Assembly (NCBI GenBank): GCA_022560215.1 | Contig: JADFTO010000010.1 | Span: 1-22,395, forward strand | Origin: Pseudomonadota bacterium | GTDB lineage: Bacteria; Pseudomonadota; Alphaproteobacteria; Rhodospirillales; 2-02-FULL-58-16 | Reading direction: 5' to 3' | DNA: 22,395 nucleotides | Part shown: positions 1-7,877 of the stretch, in pieces | How positions within the stretch are numbered: position 1 is the stretch's first letter | Layout: the number at the start of each line of letters is the position of its first letter | Notes under the pieces: generated by a model | Told to the model about the DNA's origin: nothing | The model's database searches: none | What the model saw: the letters and a program-made list of their open reading frames with translations, nothing else | Position numbers and translations under genes: made by a program

Positions 1-272
1 AGACGCGCCGCCTTTCCGTGCGAACGGACCGGTGCACACTCATCTACGACGGGCTGGCGCCTTCGCCCCTGGTGCTCCGCCACGGCGGGGAGGCCGAGGA
101 AGCCATCGAGGTGCCGGCGACCCCCGCCCTCGATTGCGCCATCATGGCGTTTGCCGACGCCGTCCGCGACAGGAGCCGCGATGAGGCTTCCCTCCGCCTC
201 GGCCTGGACACGGTCACGGTGCTGGCCCGCTGCCAGCGGCACCTGGACGGCGCAAGAGCGCCATCGGGCTAA
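1..272 (+). CDS. C-terminal end of a Gfo/Idh/MocA-type oxidoreductase (partial)
   Basis: Open reading frame that enters from the left edge (reading frame from base 3) and stops with TAA at 270-272; the start lies outside the window. Only about 89 residues are visible. The last part (PALDCAIMAFADAV, then a Leu/Val-rich helix ending ARCQRHLDG) resembles the closing helix of NAD(P)-dependent sugar dehydrogenases of the Gfo/Idh/MocA family, where a phrase like F-x-x-A-V precedes a final amphipathic helix. No Rossmann motif or catalytic residue is in view, so the assignment rests on the C-terminal pattern and on the neighbouring polysaccharide genes. The FkbM-type gene begins 10 bp downstream, suggesting one operon. 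Such enzymes in these loci usually oxidise or reduce nucleotide-activated sugars. The substrate cannot be told from this fragment. Confidence 0.6.
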   Translation, partial: TRRLSVRTDRCTLIYDGLAPSPLVLRHGGEAEEAIEVPATPALDCAIMAFADAVRDRSRDEASLRLGLDTVTVLARCQRHLDGARAPSG

Positions 273-281
273 GGCGCCCAC

Positions 282-1019
282 ATGGACCACGGATTCCGCT
301 TTCGCGACCTCGGCTGGCGGGCCCAGGCCACCTACATCGCGCACGCCTTCAAGGCGGTGGCCAAGCAGCACCACCGGGACATGGCCCCGGTGCTGCGCCG
401 CTTCATCCGCGAGGACTCCGTCGTGCTCGACATCGGCGGCCACGCGGGCCAGTTCGCCAAGCTGTTCGCCAGGATTGCCCGCCGGGGCCGGGTCTACACC
501 TTCGAGCCCAGCGCCTATGCCCTTTCCATCCTCAGGATGGGCGTCCGCGCCAGCGGCCTCGGCAACATAACGGTGGTGCCCGAGGGCTTGGGCGACGCGC
601 CCGGCACGCACACCCTGACCACGCCCCTGAAAGAGCGCGGCAGCCGCCGCTACGGGCTCGCCCACTTAGGGGTGGGCGGAAACTCAGGAAGGGCCGCCGC
701 GACCCAGGAGGTCCGGCTCACCACCATCGACGCCTTCGCCGCCAAGGAGGGCATGGAGCGGCTGGACTTCATCAAGGCGGACGTGGAAGGCTGGGAGCTC
801 AGGATGCTCATGGGCGGGGCCGAGACCATCGGGCGGCACCGCCCCACCCTGATGATCGAGCTTGACGCCACCCACCTGCCCCGCGCCGGCGACACCCTGG
901 AAGGGGCCTGGGACACTTTGCTCTCCTGGGGCTACAGGCCCTGGCTCTGGCTCGGGGCCGAGGACCTGGAGCCCATTCCCGGACCCCGCTCGGGCGACGC
1001 CTTCTGGTTGCCCGACTAA
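282..1019 (+). CDS. FkbM family SAM-dependent methyltransferase
   Basis: A 245-residue protein with a class I methyltransferase fold signature. Residues near 49-56 (VVLDIGGHAG) form the SAM-binding glycine-rich loop, YTFEPS is the acidic end of strand 2, and DFIKADVEGWELRML is the hallmark FkbM segment (consensus I-K-x-D-V-E-G-x-E). FkbM-family enzymes O-methylate hydroxyl groups. In surface-polysaccharide loci they are thought to methylate sugars, which is the likely role here, but the acceptor is unknown. The ATG at 282 has AAGG at 271-274 at suitable spacing. The stop TAA (1017-1019) supplies the first base of a perfect inverted repeat. Codon 666-668 is a rare TTA leucine in the context CTTAGGG. 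Confidence 0.85.
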   Translation: MDHGFRFRDLGWRAQATYIAHAFKAVAKQHHRDMAPVLRRFIREDSVVLDIGGHAGQFAKLFARIARRGRVYTFEPSAYALSILRMGVRASGLGNITVVPEGLGDAPGTHTLTTPLKERGSRRYGLAHLGVGGNSGRAAATQEVRLTTIDAFAAKEGMERLDFIKADVEGWELRMLMGGAETIGRHRPTLMIELDATHLPRAGDTLEGAWDTLLSWGYRPWLWLGAEDLEPIPGPRSGDAFWLPD

Positions 1020-1051
1020 TACCAAAGGTCATTATCAGTGACCTTTGGTAT
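1019..1051. repeat. perfect 13-bp inverted repeat (ATACCA palindrome)
   Basis: Arms ATACCAAAGGTCA (1019-1031) and TGACCTTTGGTAT (1039-1051) are exact reverse complements around a 7-nt loop. The repeat begins on the last base of the FkbM-type stop codon. No T-run follows, so it is not a standard intrinsic terminator. It shares its ATACCA...TTTGGTAT ends with the larger element at 16619-16742, so it looks like a member of a dispersed intergenic repeat family. A stem this strong could still protect mRNA ends or slow transcription. Confidence 0.8.
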
Positions 1052-1103
1052 AAGGTCCCCTTCCCTGGCGTCACCTCGGCGTCCGGGTGTATAAGTCTCG
1101 CCC

Positions 1104-2105
1104 ATGAACTTGATCGCCGACGTCTCCCTGTTCCTGGGCGTCCTGGGAGCCGCCTTCGCGGCCACGTTCATGGTCCTGGGTTTCTTGCGCCGGCGCTCCC
1201 TCCTCGACCATCCAAACCCGCGCAGCAGCCACGCGGTCCCGACGCCGAGGGGCGGCGGAATCGCGGTCTTGGGCGTCCTCATCCCCGTCTGGGCCGCCCT
1301 CGGCCTGGGCCAGGGAAGGATGGATGTTGTCTTCGTCTGCGCCGCCGCCGCCGCCTTGGCCGGGCTCTCCTGGTTCGACGACTTGGCCGGGCTTGCGCCG
1401 CCCTGGCGGCTCCTCGGTCACGGCGTCGCCGTCGGCGCAGCACTTGCCTTCATGACGGGCCCCGGCCCCTATTTCGGCGGCCTGCTGCCCCCCGCGCTGG
1501 ACCCGCTCGCCGCCGGGTTGCTCTGGCTCTGGTTCGTCAACCTGTTCAACTTCATGGACGGGATCGACGGCATCGCCGGGGTGGAGACCGCCTGCCTCGG
1601 CGCCGGGGCGGCCGTGGTGGCCCTGATCGCGGGCCTGGACCTGCACCCCTTCGGGCTCACCGCGGCGGCCGCCGCGCTCGGCTTCCTCTGGTGGAACCGG
1701 CCCCCGGCGCGGATCTTCCTCGGCGACGTGGGCAGCGTGCCGCTCGGCTTCCTGCTCGGCTGGCTGCTCCTCAGCCTGGCCGCCTCGGGCCAGTGGGCCG
1801 CCGCCCTGATCCTCCCCCTCTATTACCTGGCCGACGCCACCATCACGCTCCTCCTGCGGGTCTTGCGCGGCGAAACGGTATGGCAGGCCCATCACCAGCA
1901 CTTCTACCAGCGGGCCGTCGGCCGGGGGCTCGGCCACGCCGCCGTCACGGGTGCCGTGCTGGCCGCCGGCGCCGCACTGGTCGGCCTCGCCGCCGCCGCC
2001 GCATGGGGATGGACCTGGCAGGCCGTGGCGGGGGCGGCGGCGGTGGTGGCGGCGCTGCTGTTCCACCTCGGCCGGGAAGGGAAGCCGGCGGCCGCTCCCC
2101 GATGA
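1104..2105 (+). CDS. MraY/WecA-family polyprenol-phosphate sugar-1-phosphate transferase (WbpL-like)
   Basis: A 333-residue, very hydrophobic protein with about ten membrane segments. Family motifs are clear: DHPNPRSSH then PRGGG near the N terminus, the catalytic aspartate-rich loop NFMDGIDGIAG (D152, D155), IFLGDVGS (D208), and a late cytoplasmic histidine loop AHHQHFYQR. This family moves a HexNAc-1-phosphate from its UDP carrier onto undecaprenyl phosphate at the inner membrane, the first step of O-antigen or similar glycan assembly. The missing MraY-specific features and the neighbours point to a WecA/WbpL-type enzyme rather than MraY. WbpL-like members accept FucNAc or QuiNAc precursors. 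The stop overlaps the next gene's ATG (ATGA, 2102-2105). No clear Shine-Dalgarno precedes the ATG, and TATAAG at 1090-1095 lies only 9 bp upstream. Confidence 0.88.
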   Translation: MNLIADVSLFLGVLGAAFAATFMVLGFLRRRSLLDHPNPRSSHAVPTPRGGGIAVLGVLIPVWAALGLGQGRMDVVFVCAAAAALAGLSWFDDLAGLAPPWRLLGHGVAVGAALAFMTGPGPYFGGLLPPALDPLAAGLLWLWFVNLFNFMDGIDGIAGVETACLGAGAAVVALIAGLDLHPFGLTAAAAALGFLWWNRPPARIFLGDVGSVPLGFLLGWLLLSLAASGQWAAALILPLYYLADATITLLLRVLRGETVWQAHHQHFYQRAVGRGLGHAAVTGAVLAAGAALVGLAAAAAWGWTWQAVAGAAAVVAALLFHLGREGKPAAAPR

Positions 2106-3355
2106 AGATCCTGTTCATCACCGAGAACTTCCCACCGGAGACCAACGCCGCGGCGACCCGCGTCTACGAAAGGGCGGCCTACTGGGTGCGCTGGGGCCAC
2201 CACGTCACCGTCATCACGTCGGCCCCCAACTTCCCCTTGGGCAAGCTTTTCCCCGGCTACGCCAACCGCTGGCGCCAGACCGAGGACATGACCGGGATCA
2301 GGGTGGTCCGGGTCAAGACTTACATTACCCCCAACAGGGGCGTGGTCAGGCGCACGCTGGACTTCACGAGCTTCATGGCGAGCGGGTTCGCCGCCAGCCT
2401 GTTCGAGGACAAGCCAGACCTGGTGTGCGCCACCTCGCCCCAGTTTTTCGCCGCCGTCGCCGGTTGGGCCTCGGGCGCGGCGCTGGGCGTGCCCTTCGTC
2501 TTCGAGCTGGGCGACCTGTGGCCGGCTTCCATCGCCGCCGTCGGCGCCATGCGCCAGGGATTCCTGTTGCGCCAAATCGAGAGGCTGGAGCTCTCCCTCT
2601 ACCGTTCATCGGCGGCCATCGTGGCCTTGACCCCGGCCTTCAAGGAGAACCTGACCGGGCGCGGCATCGCTGGGGGCAAGATCGCCGTGGTCCTGAACGG
2701 CGTCGATGTCTGGCGCTACGGCCCCAGGGAACGGGACCCCGGGCTTGCCGGCCGATGGGGGCTCGACGGGCGCTTCGTGGTCGGCTACGTGGGCACCCAC
2801 GGCATGGCCCACGGACTCGTCAACGTGCTGGATGCGGCCGAGCGGCTGCGGGAAGCGGCGGACGTCCGCTTCCTGCTGGTCGGCGCCGGGGCGGACCGGG
2901 ACGGGCTGATCGCCGAGGCCGGCCGCCGGGGCCTGGACAACGTGGTGTTCATGCCGCCCCAGCCCAAGGAATCCATGCCGGCGGTGTGGAGCCTGTGCGA
3001 CGTGGCCCTGGTCCATTTGAAGAATTCGCCCGTCTTCGCCGGCGTCATCCCGTCGAAGATCTTCGAGGCCATGGCCATGGGCCTGCCGGTGCTGCTTGCG
3101 GCGCCCGACGGCGAGGCCGGCCGCATCCTGGAGGCCGACGGGGCCGGAATGCGGGTGCCGGCGGAGGACCCGGCGGCGCTCGCCGACGCCGTCGTCCGCC
3201 TCAAGTCCGACGGGGCGGGCCGCCGCGCCATGGCCAAGCGCTGCCTCGCCGCCGCCGGCCTGCACAGCCGCGAACACCAGGCCAGGGAGATGATCCGGGT
3301 GTTCGAGCTGGCCGCCGCCGGCCGGGGCGGCGAAGCCGGGGCTGTGTCCCCTTGA
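2102..3355 (+). CDS. GT4-family glycosyltransferase (WbuB-like)
   Basis: A 417-residue protein starting at the ATG inside the ATGA overlap with the previous gene. It begins MKILFITENFPPETNAAA, the usual N-terminal strand and loop of GT4/GT-B enzymes resembling WbuB (L-fucosamine transferase type). The second Rossmann half starts near VVGYVGTHG. The nucleotide-sugar binding segment is PSKIFEAMAMGLPVLLA, with the conserved glutamates expected of retaining GT-B transferases. It is soluble or peripheral, acting on the cytoplasmic face to add a sugar to a lipid-linked acceptor. Its position between the priming transferase and the sugar reductase suggests it adds the second sugar of the repeat. Donor and acceptor are not determinable. 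A longer in-frame extension upstream to 1691 is spurious because it lies inside the previous gene. Confidence 0.88.
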   Translation: MKILFITENFPPETNAAATRVYERAAYWVRWGHHVTVITSAPNFPLGKLFPGYANRWRQTEDMTGIRVVRVKTYITPNRGVVRRTLDFTSFMASGFAASLFEDKPDLVCATSPQFFAAVAGWASGAALGVPFVFELGDLWPASIAAVGAMRQGFLLRQIERLELSLYRSSAAIVALTPAFKENLTGRGIAGGKIAVVLNGVDVWRYGPRERDPGLAGRWGLDGRFVVGYVGTHGMAHGLVNVLDAAERLREAADVRFLLVGAGADRDGLIAEAGRRGLDNVVFMPPQPKESMPAVWSLCDVALVHLKNSPVFAGVIPSKIFEAMAMGLPVLLAAPDGEAGRILEADGAGMRVPAEDPAALADAVVRLKSDGAGRRAMAKRCLAAAGLHSREHQAREMIRVFELAAAGRGGEAGAVSP

Positions 3356-4314
3356 GCCGGGTCCTGGTCACCGGCGCCAGCGGCTTCATCGGGCGGGTCC
3401 TGGCGCCGGCGCTCAGCAAAGCCGGCCACCGGGTGCTGGCGGCGACGCGAACGCCGGAGGCGGCCCGGGACCTGGGCGAGACGCACGCGATTTCCGATCT
3501 CGGCCCCGACACGCCGTGGCGCGACGCGCTGGACGGCGTGGATCAGGTGATCCACCTGGCCGCCCGGGTGCATGTGATGAAGGAAAGCGCCCCCGATCCC
3601 TTGTCCGAATACCGCCGCGTCAACACCGACGGCACCCGCCGGCTGGCGGAAGAGGCCGCCGCCGCCGGCGTCCGCAGGATTGTTTTCTTCAGCACCGTCA
3701 AGGTCAACGGAGAGGCGAGTGCGGGCGTCCCCTTCCGCGAGACGGACAGCCCCCGGCCCGGCGACGCCTACGCCCAGTCCAAATGGGAGGCCGAACAGGC
3801 CCTGTTCGAGGTCGCGGAAAGGACCGGCCTGGAAGCCGTGGTGCTGAGGCCGCCGCTGGTCTACGGCGCCGGTGTCAAGGGCCATTTTCTGACCTTGCTC
3901 AAGGTGTGCAGGGCGGCGCCGCCCCTGCCCTTCGGCGCCCTCGCCAACAGCCGCAGCCTGATTTATGCAGGCAACCTCGCCGACGCCGCCATCAGGTGCC
4001 TGGAACACCCTGGCGCCCAGGGCAAGGTCTACCTGGTCCGCGACGGCGACGACGTCTCGACGCCTGAGCTGATCAGAAGGGTTTCGGCGGCCCTTGGCAG
4101 GACGGCGCGGCTGTTCCCCGTGCCTCGGTCGCTCTTGCGCCTGGCCGGTGCGTGTACGGGAAACCGGGAGAGATTGTCCAGGCTGCTGGACTCCCTCACC
4201 CTCGACGACGGAAGGATCCGCGAAGAACTGGGCTGGACGCCCCCGTTCACCATGGTACAAGGTCTCCATGAGACGGCCCGGTGGTTCGCGTCCGGGCCGA
4301 CAGAGGAAACTTGA
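3352..4314 (+). CDS. SDR-family sugar-nucleotide reductase/epimerase (WbpV/WbpK/WreQ-like)
   Basis: A 320-residue extended short-chain dehydrogenase. The Rossmann motif TGASGFIG is at residues 7-14, which forces a start at or very near the TTG at 3352. That TTG overlaps the previous stop as TTGA, and no ATG or GTG in the right place precedes the motif. Catalytic residues are S114 (FFSTVKVNGE), Y140 and K144 (YAQSK). The phrase STVKVNGE and the NSRSLIYAGNLADA segment resemble WbpV/WbpK and rhizobial WreQ, which reduce a 4-keto sugar to QuiNAc or FucNAc. Next to a WbpM-type dehydratase that is the best reading, but a UDP-hexose 4-epimerase cannot be excluded. Translation is probably coupled to the upstream glycosyltransferase. 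Confidence 0.85.
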   Translation: MSRVLVTGASGFIGRVLAPALSKAGHRVLAATRTPEAARDLGETHAISDLGPDTPWRDALDGVDQVIHLAARVHVMKESAPDPLSEYRRVNTDGTRRLAEEAAAAGVRRIVFFSTVKVNGEASAGVPFRETDSPRPGDAYAQSKWEAEQALFEVAERTGLEAVVLRPPLVYGAGVKGHFLTLLKVCRAAPPLPFGALANSRSLIYAGNLADAAIRCLEHPGAQGKVYLVRDGDDVSTPELIRRVSAALGRTARLFPVPRSLLRLAGACTGNRERLSRLLDSLTLDDGRIREELGWTPPFTMVQGLHETARWFASGPTEET

Positions 4315-4316
4315 CG

Positions 4317-6212
4317 TTGCCCCGCATCCCGTCCCGCGCCCATGTCGTCTACGCCCATGACATCGTCATGGCGGCGGCGTCCTTCGTCCTGTCGCTTTAC
4401 TTGAGGACCTGGGACGCCAACTTCCGGGTGCCCACCGACCTGGTGATCCAGGGGACGGTCGTCTTCACCGTGATCGCCGCCGCCGTCTTCTGGTTCATGG
4501 GGCTGTACAGGGGGGTGTGGCGCTACGCCTCCATGAACGACCTGCTGGCCATCACCCGGTCGGTCTCCATAGCCATCCTCGTCTTCCTGCTGGTGATGTT
4601 CCTGTGGACCCGCCTCGACCAGGTTCCCCGCTCCGTTGTGGTCATCAACTGGTTCGTGTTGATGGCGCTGCTCGGCGGCCCGCGCTTCCTCTACCGATTG
4701 GTCAAGGACCGGCGCTTCGATTTCCACCTGGAGAGAGAAAACGGCCCGCGCATCCCGGTCCTCCTGGTGGGGGCGGGGGACGGCACCGAGATGTTCATCC
4801 GGGCGCTGGCCCGCGACCGTCAGGACAATTACCGGGTGGTGGGCATCGTCGCCGAGAAGCCGTCCCGGGTGGGGCACCAGATCCACGGCATCGATGTCAT
4901 GGGAACCACCGGGGAATTGGCCTCCGTCGTCGAGCGGCTGGCCAAGGACCGCCCCCAGCGCCTGATCCTGACCCACGACGGCATGGACGGGACGCGGGTG
5001 CGGGCGCTTCTCGACCAGGCGGAGGCCCTCGGCATGACCTTGGCGCGCCTGCCCCGCCTGACCGACTTCAAGAGCGGCATCGGCGAAAAGGTGGAGGTCA
5101 AGCCCGTCGCCATCGAGGACCTTCTCGGCCGGCCGCAGACGCCGCTGGACCGGCACGCCATGGAAGCCCTCATCGAAGGCAGGCGGGTCCTGGTGACGGG
5201 GGCGGGCGGCAGCATCGGCGGCGAGCTGGTGCGCCAGATCACGGACCTGAACCCGGCCGTGGCCGCGCTTCTCGACAATTCCGAACACAATCTCTACACC
5301 ATCGGGATGGAGGCCTCCGACCGCCATCCCGGCCTCGAGACCCGGGCGTTTATCGCCGACGTGCGCGACGGCGCCGTCATGGAGCGCCTCTTTGCCGGCT
5401 TCCGGCCCGACCTGGTCTTCCACGCCGCCGCCCTGAAGCACGTCCCCCTGGTGGAGGCCAACGTCTTCGAGGGGGTCATGACCAACGTCATCGGAACCGT
5501 CAACGTGGCCCGGGCCTGCCTGGCCGCGGGTGCCAGCACCATGGTGCTGATCTCCACCGACAAGGCGGTGAACCCGAGCAGCGTCATGGGCGCAACCAAG
5601 CGCATCGCCGAAAGCTATTGCCAGGCCCTGGACGTGAGCGCCGAGTGCGAAACCCGCTTCGTCACCGTCCGCTTCGGCAACGTGCTGGGGTCCACCGGCT
5701 CGGTGGTGCCCCTGTTCCAGAAGCAGTTGGCCGCCGGCGGTCCCCTGACCCTCACACATCCCGGGATGAAGCGTTACTTCATGACCGTCCGCGAGGCGGT
5801 GGAGCTGGTGCTCCAGGCCTCGGCCCTCGGCGGGCGCCAACACGAAGGCAAGATCTTCGTCCTCGACATGGGGGAGCCGGTGCTCATCAAGGACCTGGCC
5901 GAGCAGATGATCCGCCTGTCCGGGCTCAGGCCCGGCGACGACATCAAGATCGAGGTGATCGGCGTCCGCCCCGGCGAGAAACTGGCCGAAGATATGTTCC
6001 ACCCGGGCGAGGCGCTGGTACCCACCCCATGCGAAGGAATCCTGCTGGCGGCGCCCCGGCCCGGGGACGCCGAGGTCCTGGCCCGGGCTTCCGATGAGCT
6101 GGCCCGAGGCTGCGCCGAGGCCGACACGGTCAAGGTCATGGCCCTGATCCGCCGCCTGGTGCCCGAATACCGGGGACAGGCCGCCGACGTCCCCCGGGCC
6201 GCCTCGGGATGA
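4317..6212 (+). CDS. WbpM/FlaA1-type membrane UDP-GlcNAc 4,6-dehydratase
   Basis: About 631 residues. The N-terminal third holds about four membrane helices (for example VMAAASFVLSLYL and SIAILVFLLVMFLW), then a linking Rossmann-like domain (PVLLVGAGDGTEM), then the catalytic SDR domain with VTGAGGSIG near residues 293-301. The STDKAVNPSSVMGATKR segment gives Ser413, Met424 and Lys428, the SMK triad of WbpM/FlaA1 enzymes in which methionine replaces the usual tyrosine. Family members convert UDP-GlcNAc to a 4-keto-6-deoxy sugar, the precursor of QuiNAc or FucNAc. Start choice: AGAGGA at 4302-4307 is about 9 nt before the TTG at 4317. TTG 4311 (TTGA overlap) and GTG 4281 are in-frame alternatives. 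It is the last clear gene of the polysaccharide module. Confidence 0.9.
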   Translation: MPRIPSRAHVVYAHDIVMAAASFVLSLYLRTWDANFRVPTDLVIQGTVVFTVIAAAVFWFMGLYRGVWRYASMNDLLAITRSVSIAILVFLLVMFLWTRLDQVPRSVVVINWFVLMALLGGPRFLYRLVKDRRFDFHLERENGPRIPVLLVGAGDGTEMFIRALARDRQDNYRVVGIVAEKPSRVGHQIHGIDVMGTTGELASVVERLAKDRPQRLILTHDGMDGTRVRALLDQAEALGMTLARLPRLTDFKSGIGEKVEVKPVAIEDLLGRPQTPLDRHAMEALIEGRRVLVTGAGGSIGGELVRQITDLNPAVAALLDNSEHNLYTIGMEASDRHPGLETRAFIADVRDGAVMERLFAGFRPDLVFHAAALKHVPLVEANVFEGVMTNVIGTVNVARACLAAGASTMVLISTDKAVNPSSVMGATKRIAESYCQALDVSAECETRFVTVRFGNVLGSTGSVVPLFQKQLAAGGPLTLTHPGMKRYFMTVREAVELVLQASALGGRQHEGKIFVLDMGEPVLIKDLAEQMIRLSGLRPGDDIKIEVIGVRPGEKLAEDMFHPGEALVPTPCEGILLAAPRPGDAEVLARASDELARGCAEADTVKVMALIRRLVPEYRGQAADVPRAASG

Positions 6213-6237
6213 AGCTTCCGGCCAAGGAAACCAGGCC

Positions 6238-7809
6238 ATGACAGAGCCGATCCGCCGCGCCCTGATTTCCGTTTCCGACAAGACCGGCTTGGCTGAATTC
6301 GGCCGCTTCCTGGCCGGGCGCGGGGTGGAGATCCTGTCCACCGGCGGCTCGGCCGAGGCCCTGGAGAAGGCCGGCGTGCCGGTGGTCCAGGTGGGCGACC
6401 ACACGGGCTTCCCCGAAATCATGGACGGCCGGGTGAAGACCCTGCATCCCCTCATCCACGGCGGGCTGCTCGCCATCCGCGGCAACCCCGAACACGAGCG
6501 CGCCATGGCCGATCACGGCATCGGGGCCATCGACCTGCTGGCGGTCAACCTCTATCCCTTCGAGGCGACGGTGGCCGGAGGCGCCGACTTCGAGACCTGC
6601 ATCGAGAACATCGACATCGGCGGCCCGGCCCTGATCCGGGCGGCGGCCAAGAACCACGCCTTCGTGACGGTGATCGTGGACGCGTCCGACTACCCGGCCG
6701 TGATGGAGGAAATGGAGGCGCACGCCGGCGCCACCACGGCCGAATTCCGCAAGCGCCTGGCGGCGGCGGCTTACGCCCGCACCGGGGCCTACGACGCCGC
6801 CATCGGCGCCTGGTTCCGGGACCAGTTGGGCGAGCCCTTCCCCCGGCGCGTCGCCTTCGCCGGCGAGCTCGCCCAAATCATGCGTTACGGCGAGAACCCC
6901 CACCAGGACGCGGCCTTCTATACAAGCGGTGAGGCCCGCCCCGGGGTCGCCACGGCGACCCAGCTCCAGGGCAAGGAGCTGAGCTACAACAACCTGGGCG
7001 ACACCGACGCCGCCTTCGAGCTGGTGGCCGAGTTCACCAATGGGCCGGCCTGCGCCATCATCAAGCACGCCAATCCCTGCGGCGTCGCCGTCGCCGGCTC
7101 GCTCGTCGAGGCTTACAGACGCGCCCTTGCCTGCGACACCGAAAGCGCCTTCGGCGGCATCGTGGCGGTGAACCGGGACCTGGACGAAGAGACGGCGGCG
7201 GAAATCGCCAAGCTGTTCTGCGAAGTGGTCATCGCGCCCAACGTGGAGCCGGGCGCTGCCCAGGTCCTGGCCGCCAAGAAGAACCTGCGCCTGCTGGCCA
7301 CCGGCGGCATGCCCGATGCGGACGCGCCGGGCATGACCGTGCGCTCCCTTTCCGGGGGCTTCCTGCTGCAAGGGCGGGACCGGGCCGTCATCGGGGACTT
7401 AAGGGTGGTCACCAAGCGCCGGCCGACGGAAGATGAGTCGGCCGACCTCGAGTTCGCCTTCACGGTGGCCAAGCACGTCAAGTCCAACGCCATCGTCTAC
7501 GCCAAGGAAGGGGCCACCGTCGGCGTCGGCGCGGGGCAGATGAGCCGGGTCAATTCGTCCCGCATCGCCGCCTGGAAGGCGGAGGACGCGGCCAGGACCG
7601 CCGGCGAGGAGACGAGCTGGGCCGTCGGCTCGGTGGTGGCGTCGGACGCCTTCTTCCCCTTCGCCGACGGCCTCGTCGCCGCGGCGGAAGCGGGCGCCAC
7701 GGCGGTGATCCAGCCGGGCGGCTCGGTGCGCGACGAAGAGGTCATCGCCGCCGCCGACGAGCGCGATATCGCCATGGTGTTCACCGGCATGCGCCACTTC
7801 CGGCACTGA
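6238..7809 (+). CDS. purH: bifunctional AICAR formyltransferase/IMP cyclohydrolase
   Basis: A 523-residue protein of standard PurH length. The N-terminal MGS-like IMP cyclohydrolase domain opens RRALISVSDKTGL and contains STGGSAEAL and DGRVKTLHPLIHGG. The C-terminal AICAR formyltransferase domain contains the YGENPHQ, LSYNNLGDTDAA and KHANPCGVA motifs, then VKSNAIVYAK and GAGQMSRVNS, ending MVFTGMRHFRH. It catalyses the last two steps of purine synthesis in the cytoplasm: formylation of AICAR from 10-formyl-THF and ring closure to IMP. The ATG at 6238 has AAGGAAA upstream. Only 25 bp separate it from the WbpM-type gene, so read-through is possible, but the pathway is unrelated. Codon 7399-7401 is a rare TTA in CTTAAGG. 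Confidence 0.98.
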   Translation: MTEPIRRALISVSDKTGLAEFGRFLAGRGVEILSTGGSAEALEKAGVPVVQVGDHTGFPEIMDGRVKTLHPLIHGGLLAIRGNPEHERAMADHGIGAIDLLAVNLYPFEATVAGGADFETCIENIDIGGPALIRAAAKNHAFVTVIVDASDYPAVMEEMEAHAGATTAEFRKRLAAAAYARTGAYDAAIGAWFRDQLGEPFPRRVAFAGELAQIMRYGENPHQDAAFYTSGEARPGVATATQLQGKELSYNNLGDTDAAFELVAEFTNGPACAIIKHANPCGVAVAGSLVEAYRRALACDTESAFGGIVAVNRDLDEETAAEIAKLFCEVVIAPNVEPGAAQVLAAKKNLRLLATGGMPDADAPGMTVRSLSGGFLLQGRDRAVIGDLRVVTKRRPTEDESADLEFAFTVAKHVKSNAIVYAKEGATVGVGAGQMSRVNSSRIAAWKAEDAARTAGEETSWAVGSVVASDAFFPFADGLVAAAEAGATAVIQPGGSVRDEEVIAAADERDIAMVFTGMRHFRH

Positions 7810-7840
7810 ATGGCACGGGGGCAGGGTGTCTTGGAGTCGG

Positions 7841-7877
7841 CTAGAGCATTTTCCGCGTAAGTGGAAACATGCGATAA
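7841..7877 (+). repeat. CTAGAGCATTTTCC palindromic repeat, copy 1
   Basis: A 37-bp element matching 10385-10421 at 34 of 37 positions in the same orientation. It folds as TTTCCGC/GTGGAAA (one G-U pair) around loop GTAA, flanked by GCAT/ATGC with one bulged C. It lies 31 bp after the purH stop. CTAGAG-initiated palindromes are a common type of dispersed intergenic repeat in alphaproteobacteria; the family link is inferred. Confidence 0.8.

Noticed and set aside
1020..1051. The 13-bp palindrome read as an intrinsic terminator
   Set aside because: No T-run follows on either strand, and it shares its ends with another intergenic element, so a repeat is the better call.
1071..2066. 331-codon minus-strand frame opposite the priming transferase
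   Set aside because: Its composition is almost entirely Gly/Glu/Asp/Gln with no structure; a shadow of the real gene.
2785..4269. 494-codon minus-strand frame opposite the GT4 and SDR genes
   Set aside because: It covers two well-supported genes in antisense and has no recognisable motif or ribosome binding site.
4029..6506. 825-codon open frame on the minus strand opposite the WbpM-type gene
   Set aside because: It lies antisense to a clear family member; the sequence is low-complexity His/Gly/Asp-rich with no domain, as expected from GC-rich third-position bias.
6136..7371. 411-codon minus-strand frame opposite purH
   Set aside because: It is antisense to an unmistakable PurH; a GC-bias artefact.
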